From positions 1-28,959 of the forward strand of contig DAOTXN010000160.1 in assembly GCA_034435435.1 (NCBI GenBank): a stretch of DNA of 28,959 bases. The letters are read 5' to 3'. This document shows, one piece after another, positions 22,864 to 28,858 of the stretch. The stretch is from DAOTXN01 sp034435435. GTDB taxonomy: Bacteria; Chloroflexota; Anaerolineae; S140-20. A program made the position numbers and the translations under genes. Under the pieces are notes generated by a model. It searched no databases and was not told where the DNA came from. It saw only the letters and a program-made list of their open reading frames with translations. The stretch's first letter is position 1; the number at the start of each line of letters is the position of its first letter.

Positions 22864-24537
22864 ATGGACCGCGAACAATTCATCAAAATAATGGCCGACT
22901 CGAAACTCTACGACCTGACCCAGGGTTGTAGCATCTTTACGCCGCCCTGGCCCGGCGAAAAGGCGCTGGAAATTCACTTTTTCAAGCGCGTCACTGGCGC
23001 CTACGGCGGCGGCGCGGGGGCCAACGGCCAGATTTTGAACTGGAGCAACACCGTGGGCACGCATCTGGTGGGGGAGCGGGCCTTTCACTCGGGCGGCCGG
23101 GCCATCGCCGACATTCCCTTGAAGGACCTGTGCGGTCCCGGCGTGGTGGTGGACATCTCGGACGCCGTATCCGACTATTCGCTGTATACGCCCCAGATGA
23201 TCATGGAGCGGGCCACGGTCGAACCGGGCGACATCCTGATCATCAATACCGGCTATCACCGTTACTCGTGGGATTTGCCCGACGTGTACAACCCGGCTGC
23301 CCAGGGTGGGGTCGAGTCTAAGGAATTTGGCTTCCTGGTGCGACATCCCGGCCCGTCGCCTGACTTTTTCAAATGGGCGCTGGACATGAAGCTCAAGGTG
23401 ATCGGCGTGGATTGCGGCTGCGCCGAACATCCCATGAACACCCCCATCCGCACCATGCATCCGAACGAGTTTAAAAAGGCCGAGGCCAAGCTGAAAGAGC
23501 AATACGGCAAGGGCTGGGACGAGATGTTCCCCCAGGATGAGTACTACGAGATGACCCACATCACCATGCCCAAGGCCCATCTGCTTCTGGCCGAATCTAT
23601 CGTGGGCGACATCGAGGCGCTGAACAACCAGCGGGCCTGGATCATGATTCAGCCCATTCCTTTCATGGAAGTCGAGACGGCGTGGGCGCGCGTCGTGGCC
23701 CATCGAGCGCCCGCCGGGATGAGCGAAGCAGAGTTCTTGCAAGTGATGGAGTCAGCCGAGATGCTGGACCTCACCATCCCCTTTAGCGTGCAGACGCCCC
23801 AGTGGGCCAACTATGTGCCCTTGACTGTGACCTACACCAAGCGCGTCGGCGGGCAGTATTTTGGCATGGGGCGCAATGGCTCGATCTGCAACTCTAGCAT
23901 TCACCTGGGCACGCACATGGACGGCGAGAAGCATTTCTGGCCGGCCGGCCGCACCATCGGCCAGGTGCCGCTGGAAGAGTGGGTAGGGCCGGGCGTGATC
24001 GCCGACATCTCGCATTTGGTCAGCAACTCTAGCGTGTACACGCCCGAGATGATCGAGAGCGTGGTGGAGGTGCGCCAGGGCGATATTCTCATCCTCAAGA
24101 CCGGTTGGTACAAATACGGCTGGTGCAGCCCCGAGTCGGACGAGTTCCGCTACATGATCAAGCACCCCGGGCCGTCGCCGGACTTTTCGCGGTGGTGCGT
24201 GGACAAAAAGATCAAATGGCTGGCCATTGACGCCGTCAGCCAGGACCATCCAATGAACACCATCCAGCGCCAGTGGCATCCCAAGACCTTCGAAGAGGCC
24301 AACCGCAAGCTGATCGCAGACTTTGGCAAGGACTGGGACGAGATGTTCCCGCTGGACCAGTATTATCAGGACACGCACCTGAACCTGTTCCCCAAGAAAA
24401 TCGTCCACGCCGAAAACCTGGGGAACGACATCGCCCGGGCCAGGAGCGGCCGCTACTACATCGGCTGTTACCTGCAAAAGGGCATGGAAATCGCCTCGAT
24501 GTGGGGCCGATTCGTGGCTTTTAAAGAAGGAGGTTAG
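22864..24537 (+). CDS. Tandem cyclase-family protein, degenerate N-domain and intact C-domain
   Basis: This 557-residue protein is twice the usual length, with two PF04199 domains: residues about 13-285 and 297-555. The metal motif H-x-G-T-H-x-D-x-x-x-H is complete in the second (H347, H351, D353, H357). In the first it reads T-V-G-T-H-L-V-G-E-R-A (63-73): T63, V69 and A73 replace His, Asp and His, leaving only H67. The later H-A-E block is also changed to L-A-E in the first half. The D-H/E-H-P-M-N-T block persists in both halves. One half therefore looks like a structural or regulatory pseudoenzyme and the other a metal hydrolase. AGGAGG precedes ATG 22864. The single-domain cyclase at 16595 is a paralogue. 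Confidence 0.9.
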   Translation: MDREQFIKIMADSKLYDLTQGCSIFTPPWPGEKALEIHFFKRVTGAYGGGAGANGQILNWSNTVGTHLVGERAFHSGGRAIADIPLKDLCGPGVVVDISDAVSDYSLYTPQMIMERATVEPGDILIINTGYHRYSWDLPDVYNPAAQGGVESKEFGFLVRHPGPSPDFFKWALDMKLKVIGVDCGCAEHPMNTPIRTMHPNEFKKAEAKLKEQYGKGWDEMFPQDEYYEMTHITMPKAHLLLAESIVGDIEALNNQRAWIMIQPIPFMEVETAWARVVAHRAPAGMSEAEFLQVMESAEMLDLTIPFSVQTPQWANYVPLTVTYTKRVGGQYFGMGRNGSICNSSIHLGTHMDGEKHFWPAGRTIGQVPLEEWVGPGVIADISHLVSNSSVYTPEMIESVVEVRQGDILILKTGWYKYGWCSPESDEFRYMIKHPGPSPDFSRWCVDKKIKWLAIDAVSQDHPMNTIQRQWHPKTFEEANRKLIADFGKDWDEMFPLDQYYQDTHLNLFPKKIVHAENLGNDIARARSGRYYIGCYLQKGMEIASMWGRFVAFKEGG

Positions 24538-24540
24538 AGA

Positions 24541-24590
24541 TTGGATATTGGATATTGGGTACGTCTCAATATCCAATAGCCAATATCCAA
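24541..24590. repeat. 18-bp-arm ATTGGATATTGG palindrome abutting a start codon
   Basis: TTGGATATTGGATATTGG (24541-24558) is the reverse complement of 24573-24590 except at one position, with a 14-nt loop. The 3' arm ends one base before the ATG of the NmrA-like gene, leaving no room for a Shine-Dalgarno site. Confidence 0.75.
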
Positions 24591-24591
24591 T

Positions 24592-25449
24592 ATGATCTTT
24601 GTCACAGGTGCGGCGGGCAAGACCGGGCGGGCAGTCATTCGGGCGCTGAGCGCGAGAGGCGCGGCGGCCCGGGCGCTGGTGCACCGTCCCGAGCAGGTCC
24701 GGCTGGTCGAGGAGCTGGGGGCGCGGGAGGTGCGCGTCGGCGACATGCGCCAACTGGCGACGATGCGCGCGGCGATGCGGGGCGTCCGGGCGGTGTACCA
24801 CATTTGTCCCAACGTCAGCCCTGACGAGGTCGGCATCGGGCAGGCCGTCATCGCAGCGGCCTGCTCTGCGGGGGTAGAGCATGTGGTGTACCATTCGGTT
24901 TTGCACCCGCAGACCGAAGCTATGCCGCACCATTGGCTCAAGCTGCGCGTCGAAGAGCGCTTGCTCGAATCTGGATTGCCTTTTACGATTTTGCAGCCCG
25001 CGGTCTACATGCAGAACGTGCTGGCCCAATGGGAGCGGGTTCTGAATGAAGGGATCTACCCGATACCCTACGCGGTGGAGACCCGCCTGAGTCTGGTGGA
25101 CTTGGAAGACGTGGCCGAGGCCGCCGCCGTCGTCCTCACCGAGCCGGGGCACGCCGGCGCGACATACCAATTGGTCGGCAGCCAGGCGCTGTCCCAGACC
25201 GAGGTCGCCGCGACGCTGAGCCGGGGATTGGGGCGACCGGTCCGCGCGCAAGTCGTGCCCATCGAGACGTGGGAACGCGAAGCGCGGGGCGCGGGCCTGG
25301 GCGATGATCAGATCGAGACGCTGGTGCAGATGTTTCGGTATTACGAGCGCTACGGGTTCCACGGCAACCCGCGCGTGCTGGGCTGGCTGTTAGGCCGAGC
25401 GCCGACGAGTTTCGCCGCGTTCGTCGAACGAATGGCTCAAGAGCGGTAA
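24592..25449 (+). CDS. NmrA-like NAD(P)-binding protein (atypical SDR)
   Basis: This 285-residue protein opens with a Rossmann strand and V-T-G-A-A-G-K-T-G (G6, G9, G12 of G-x-x-G-x-x-G), as in NmrA/QOR2-type atypical SDRs. Other features are R-A-L-V-H-R-P-E-Q after strand 2, V-Y-H-I-C-P-N-V near residue 66 and the substrate-side L-Q-P-A-V-Y-M-Q-N. The catalytic Tyr-x3-Lys of classical SDRs is not seen, as usual for NmrA types, which act as redox sensors or quinone/isoflavone-type reductases. The ATG at 24592 starts inside a palindromic repeat without a ribosome site, so translation may depend on the upstream cyclase gene or a later start. A pathway role is uncertain. Confidence 0.82.
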   Translation: MIFVTGAAGKTGRAVIRALSARGAAARALVHRPEQVRLVEELGAREVRVGDMRQLATMRAAMRGVRAVYHICPNVSPDEVGIGQAVIAAACSAGVEHVVYHSVLHPQTEAMPHHWLKLRVEERLLESGLPFTILQPAVYMQNVLAQWERVLNEGIYPIPYAVETRLSLVDLEDVAEAAAVVLTEPGHAGATYQLVGSQALSQTEVAATLSRGLGRPVRAQVVPIETWEREARGAGLGDDQIETLVQMFRYYERYGFHGNPRVLGWLLGRAPTSFAAFVERMAQER

Positions 25450-25461
25450 CAGGAGTATCAC

Positions 25462-25941
25462 ATGCTTTCCGAGCTGGACAACTATCGAGAACGAATTGAC
25501 GACCTGCGCCGCCAGGTGTGCGAGCTGATCACTGATCTACCCGCTGAGGCGCTGAACTGGCGTCCCATTCCCCCCCTTTCGGGGGGGACCAATTCGCTGG
25601 CGGTCCTGGCGACGCACATCGCCGGGGCGGAGCACTTTTGGATCGCCGAGGTGATCGGCGGCCGGCCGCCCACCCGCGACCGCGACGCCGAGTTCACGGC
25701 TCAGGCCGGCGACGCGGCCGAGTTGTGCCGCTGGCTGGAAGCGACCGGGGCCGAGACCGCCGAGGTATTTTCAACCTTGAGCGCGGCAGATCTGGATGGC
25801 GTGCGTGAGGCGCGGGGCCGGACGGTCCCCGTGCGCTGGGCCATTTTGCACGTGGTAGACCACACCGCGCCTGGGGCACATGCAGCTCACGCTCCAGTTG
25901 TGGAGGGGCGGGCAGAGCGGCCCGTCGCCGTACTGGTTTGA
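25462..25941 (+). CDS. DinB/DUF664-family protein with frameshifted C-terminus
   Basis: This 159-codon frame starts at ATG 25462 (AGGAG 6 nt upstream, 12 nt after the NmrA-like stop). It has the DinB four-helix pattern: L-x-x-Y-R-E-R-I-D-D-L-R near the start, an L-A-T-H-I-A-G-A-E-H-F-W metal-ligand helix (about residues 47-59) and A-I-L-H-V-V-D-H-T-A near 127-136. After H-T-A the frame turns into low-complexity Ala/Pro/Arg sequence. The other frame instead gives the expected L-G-H-M-Q-L-T-L-Q-L-W and runs to TAA at 25958-25960. One extra base, or two missing bases, at about 25867-25871 explains this. Either the gene is broken or the assembly has an error. DinB-fold proteins are metal-binding, often thiol-dependent transferases; the role here is unknown. 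Confidence 0.75.
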   Translation: MLSELDNYRERIDDLRRQVCELITDLPAEALNWRPIPPLSGGTNSLAVLATHIAGAEHFWIAEVIGGRPPTRDRDAEFTAQAGDAAELCRWLEATGAETAEVFSTLSAADLDGVREARGRTVPVRWAILHVVDHTAPGAHAAHAPVVEGRAERPVAVLV

Positions 25942-25960
25942 GCGGTTGGGTGGGGAATAA
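25871..25960 (+). pseudogene. Displaced C-terminal frame of the DinB-family gene
   Basis: This frame reads L-G-H-M-Q-L-T-L-Q-L-W-R-G-G-Q-S-G-P-S-P-Y-W-F-E-R-L-G-G-E and then stops. It continues the DinB helix that carries the third metal-binding His (H-x-x-H-T-x...G-H-M), which the upstream frame loses. Confidence 0.7.
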
Positions 25961-26304
25961 GTTTTGTTCGAGTCTTTACATCACTCCAGAATTGTGCGAT
26001 GATCTTGATAGTGGGGAGTGCTCGATGAAACGTACTCAGTCATCATTACTTTGACCTGGATGCGGGGGTCGTGTATGGGGTCTGCAACACGCACATTGGG
26101 GAGCTTGCGCGGACGGTCCAGCGTATGCTTGCGGATTTGGAAAGTTGACGTCGCTTCACGCTTCAACTGTGAAGGGGCGGGCAGAGCGGCCCGTCGCCGC
26201 AGTGGTTCGAGCGGTTGTCTTGAGGAACGGTCTAATCCCAGTTCGCGCGACGCTGCGCGCCGCCCGTTGTGCAGTCTTTCTGCAACAGAAGGGAGTAAAA
26301 TCGA
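25961..26304. other. Gene-free spacer at the boundary of the CHAT module
   Basis: No convincing gene is seen in these 344 nt. The middle has a short protein-like frame without a usable start (reads Y-F-D-L-D-A-G-V-V-Y-G-V-C-N-T-H-I-G-E-L and ends in TGA near 26148), perhaps the tail of a lost gene. The decayed DinB fragment follows at 26152-26220. A small hairpin (GCAG-tcttt-CTGC, 26271-26283) lies just before the ribosome site of the next gene. I see no clear promoter. Confidence 0.5.
26152..26220 (+). pseudogene. Decayed second copy of the DinB gene 3' end
   Basis: In one frame this reads F-T-L-Q-L-stop-R-G-G-Q-S-G-P-S-P-Q-W-F-E-R-L-S-stop. It aligns with the DinB tail at 25885-25945 (T-L-Q-L-W-R-G-G-Q-S-G-P-S-P-Y-W-F-E-R-L). 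The Trp codon TGG has become TGA, and a stretch of over 20 nt (26173-26199) is identical between copies. It is a remnant of a paralogue or a local duplication, with no start or upstream body. Confidence 0.65.
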
Positions 26305-26778
26305 ATGTCCGAATTCCTGAAAGTAAAGATCGAATTTCTCGCAAGTGAAGACCAGGGGGAGTTGACGCCCCAAGTACTGTCTGATTCCGTGAGGTCAATT
26401 TTCCTGGATGCAGGCATCAGCGAAGAGGTAGTCTCCACGGGTGTTGAAGAGGTCAGACTGGAAAAAGCAACTCCTCTTGGTGTTGATCCGGGAACTGCTG
26501 CGGTTCTCGTGGCTTTGATTGGAGTGAGCGTCGAGTTGATCAAGCTTGGCGTCGAGCTAGTGAAGCACGATAAAGAACAGGCACTTAAGGAGCGTGAAAT
26601 TGCCTTAAAGGAGCAGGAATTTGAAGCCTGGAAAACTCCCGAGAGGGCGTCTGAAGGTAGTGAGCGCGAATTGCTACGGAAGTTTGTGGAAGAAATTCTG
26701 TTGCCACACTTTCTGGAGCAAAGTGGTATTCGTCATACAACTGTGACTGTGCGAATCGAGGAACGCCCGCATGAGTAG
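26305..26778 (+). CDS. Small CHAT-partner protein with hydrophobic helix and charged helix
   Basis: This 157-residue protein starts at ATG 26305 (AAGGGAG 9 nt upstream). A mixed alpha/beta N-terminus (1-57) precedes a hydrophobic stretch, D-P-G-T-A-A-V-L-V-A-L-I-G-V-S-V-E-L-I (61-79). A long, highly charged helix with E-R-E-I-A-L-K-E-Q-E-F repeats (86-112, coiled-coil-like) and a final strand T-V-T-V-R-I-E follow. Its stop overlaps the CHAT gene by 8 nt (26771-26778). The layout (short protein, hydrophobic centre, terminal beta strand, next to an effector) recalls the effector-associated constant components described for NTP-dependent conflict systems. I cannot confirm family membership. A membrane-anchoring or adaptor role is possible. 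Confidence 0.7.
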   Translation: MSEFLKVKIEFLASEDQGELTPQVLSDSVRSIFLDAGISEEVVSTGVEEVRLEKATPLGVDPGTAAVLVALIGVSVELIKLGVELVKHDKEQALKEREIALKEQEFEAWKTPERASEGSERELLRKFVEEILLPHFLEQSGIRHTTVTVRIEERPHE

Positions 26779-28675
26779 GAACAACATACCAACCTTTTGC
26801 ATTGAACTGGAATCTGAAGAGCAAAACCAATTCAGGGCATGTTTGGTCCGAGACCCTGACAACGGCAAAGGAAGCCGATCCATTCGGTCCACCTCTCCGC
26901 TCACTCGAACTTACAAGGGCAGACCAGACGAAGTGGCGAGGGATTTGGGCCAGGCGCTTTACAGGAGCATCTTTGTCGAAGAGATTGGTGAACGATTTGA
27001 CGAATGGCGTAGGCGATTGTGTTCGAATCAAGATGATGATCATGTACGACTGCGTTTGGTGCTTAATATCCGGACCCCGCCACCGTACAGAGACCCACTA
27101 TTCGATTGGCCCTGGGAATTGCTTCACGACGGGGAGAAATGGCTGGCGCTGGACCCTACACTTTCCATTACTCGTTGTTTGAACACCCGATGGGCGAGTA
27201 CACCAAGCGAAGGTGATATCCGGCCTCCTATGAAGGTATTGCTTGCCTACGCTGAACCTGTGGACAAGGACTCAGTCGGGGGCAGAGAAATACTTGACGC
27301 CATCTCCGGGGCGGTCAAGCCTGTGATCGAGCCGCTTGATTTGGTGCTTTTGCCCCACTCGACCGCCCGGATGTTGGAGGAGAGGGTGAAAGAGGGATTC
27401 CACATCATCCACTTTTTGGGGCACGGGGCACTCGAAACAGAAAAAGCTGTAATGGGGATGGTCTTTCCAGAGCTTCCCGAAGGTCGCGCTTCAGATATTG
27501 TGACTGCATCTGAGTTCAAGAGGTGGATTGAGGACGCTGCATTCCGACCCAAGTTGTTTGTGTTGACGGCGTGTCACAGCAGTAGTGCAGGGGCCCGTGC
27601 CAATCTGGGGCTGGCACAGGCGTTGCTAGATGCGGGTGTGGAAGCTGTCGTAGCGATGCAGACAGAGCTTTGGACTGATGAAGCCAGAGAGTTCGTATGC
27701 GCCTTCTACGAGGCTCTCGCAAAACATTCGCTGATTGACGATGCAATGCAGGCTGGTCGGCAGGCTCTCAAGCTCTACTGGCGAGATCGTTCTCTTGAAA
27801 CCGGCCTTGCCCGCGTGTTGGTCATCTCCAAAAAGCAACAACAGGACCCTCCAACGGTCCAATATCACCTCGCACCTGTTGACGAGGGTATGACGAAGAA
27901 TGTCCTCTCTTTCCCTGGGTGGGCGGTGCCGACCCTCTTTTTGCAAGGTGATGGGTGGTTGGGACAGGGACCGCCGGAATCTCTCATTGTATGGGCGAAA
28001 GACCATAAGGAGATGGTCTACATTCAGGAAGGCAACTTTTACATTGACAGGTACCCTGTAACGCGCCGAGAGTACCGTCGTTTTGCCAGTGCTGTTGGTC
28101 GGAGTGTGCCCTGGGGAGAGGTGGATGCGCAGGTTCTCTTGAAGCGGTTTAGTGAACGCCTGCCAAAGGATACTACATGGGATGCTGAACTTGTGGAAAG
28201 TCTCCTCCCGGCGACGAACGTTACATTGGGGGAGGTGCTGGCCTACGCGGCATGGGCCGGAAAACATATTCCCACACCAGACGAATGGCGACAGGCTGCT
28301 TTATCACGTTGTTCAAGTAAGGAGTGGCCCTACCCTTGGGGAGAGGAATTCCTTGTAGGACGTTGCAACACCCGCGAGAGCGGATATGGACAGCCCTGGC
28401 CAGTCATTTTGTCGGAAGCATACAAGGGCTGCAACCCGGCGGGGATGTGTGACATTGTGGGCAATGTGGCGGAGTGGGTTCAAGCCAAGGAGGGCCAAAG
28501 TTTCCTGTGTGGAGGATCCTTCAAGGATCCGGCAGAGGAATGCTCGGTCCAGAGTCGAACCCTGATAGACAACCCCCATTTTAAGAATTCTGGTGTCGGT
28601 TTTCGCTGTGCGGCTACTTGGTCAGAACGGATGAAACAGTCAACAAACACAGGCGGATCAGGCAGGGAGGATTAG
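26771..28675 (+). CDS. CHAT-domain protease fused to an FGE/SUMF1-fold domain
   Basis: This is a 634-residue fusion. Residues 1-355 form a CHAT (caspase-like) domain: D-W-P-W-E-L-L-H-D (112-120), the catalytic His218 in H-F-L-G-H-G-A-L, and the catalytic Cys268 in L-T-A-C-H-S-S-S-A-G. Residues 413-615 have the formylglycine-generating-enzyme/sulfatase-modifying-factor fold: M-V-Y-I-Q-E-G-N-F, D-R-Y-P-V-T-R-R-E-Y, P-T-P-D-E-W-R-Q-A, Y-P-W-G, G-M-C-D-I-V-G-N-V-A-E-W and G-V-G-F-R-C-A. The region between G-N-F and Y-P-V-T is short; the usual M-G-S...E-x-P-x-H segment is missing. The Cys pair of true FGE enzymes near the C-terminus is not in its usual spacing, so this half is probably a recognition module. 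Base composition is AT-richer than upstream. Confidence 0.9.
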   Translation: MSRNNIPTFCIELESEEQNQFRACLVRDPDNGKGSRSIRSTSPLTRTYKGRPDEVARDLGQALYRSIFVEEIGERFDEWRRRLCSNQDDDHVRLRLVLNIRTPPPYRDPLFDWPWELLHDGEKWLALDPTLSITRCLNTRWASTPSEGDIRPPMKVLLAYAEPVDKDSVGGREILDAISGAVKPVIEPLDLVLLPHSTARMLEERVKEGFHIIHFLGHGALETEKAVMGMVFPELPEGRASDIVTASEFKRWIEDAAFRPKLFVLTACHSSSAGARANLGLAQALLDAGVEAVVAMQTELWTDEAREFVCAFYEALAKHSLIDDAMQAGRQALKLYWRDRSLETGLARVLVISKKQQQDPPTVQYHLAPVDEGMTKNVLSFPGWAVPTLFLQGDGWLGQGPPESLIVWAKDHKEMVYIQEGNFYIDRYPVTRREYRRFASAVGRSVPWGEVDAQVLLKRFSERLPKDTTWDAELVESLLPATNVTLGEVLAYAAWAGKHIPTPDEWRQAALSRCSSKEWPYPWGEEFLVGRCNTRESGYGQPWPVILSEAYKGCNPAGMCDIVGNVAEWVQAKEGQSFLCGGSFKDPAEECSVQSRTLIDNPHFKNSGVGFRCAATWSERMKQSTNTGGSGRED

Positions 28676-28678
28676 TCT

Positions 28679-28858
28679 ATGTCAAAAAGTAGATCCATTT
28701 TTCTTAGTGATGCTCCTATTGAATCTGTTGAGGGAAATCTATTGTGGCCAAAAGACGCTGAAGTTATGCAACAGGTCGAGGAGATTGCCGATGCCATTCT
28801 AGCAGAAAGTGGCAGATTGATATTTGCTCTGAAATTACGGCATAGTGTATTTCGATAA
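28679..28858 (+). CDS. Third gene of the CHAT module, 59 residues, possibly frameshifted
   Basis: ATG 28679 follows a strong GGGAGG (28665-28670) by 8 nt and lies 3 nt after the CHAT gene stop, so it is very likely translated. The 59-residue frame contains G-N-L-L-W-P-K-D-A-E-V-M-Q-Q-V-E-E-I-A-D-A-I-L-A-E-S-G and ends in TAA at 28856-28858. From about 28831 the +1 frame is open to the window end and looks protein-like (N-Y-G-I-V-Y-F-D-K-A-R-L-P). One extra base near 28830 would thus truncate a longer gene. I recognise no family. Confidence 0.6.
   Translation: MSKSRSIFLSDAPIESVEGNLLWPKDAEVMQQVEEIADAILAESGRLIFALKLRHSVFR

Noticed and set aside
12994..24537. Conventional allantoin or purine catabolic operon
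   Set aside because: AllF/G/H-type families are present, but no allantoinase, allantoate amidohydrolase, ureidoglycolate dehydrogenase or carbamate kinase is seen, and the neighbours are CoA-ester enzymes.
26018..26320. 100-residue open frame in the spacer before the CHAT module
   Set aside because: Its second half is an out-of-frame reading of the decayed DinB tail, it has no ribosome site, and it overlaps the start of the 26305 gene.
28007..28675. Diversity-generating retroelement target
   Set aside because: The FGE fold is of the right class, but no reverse transcriptase, template repeat or accessory gene lies in the window.
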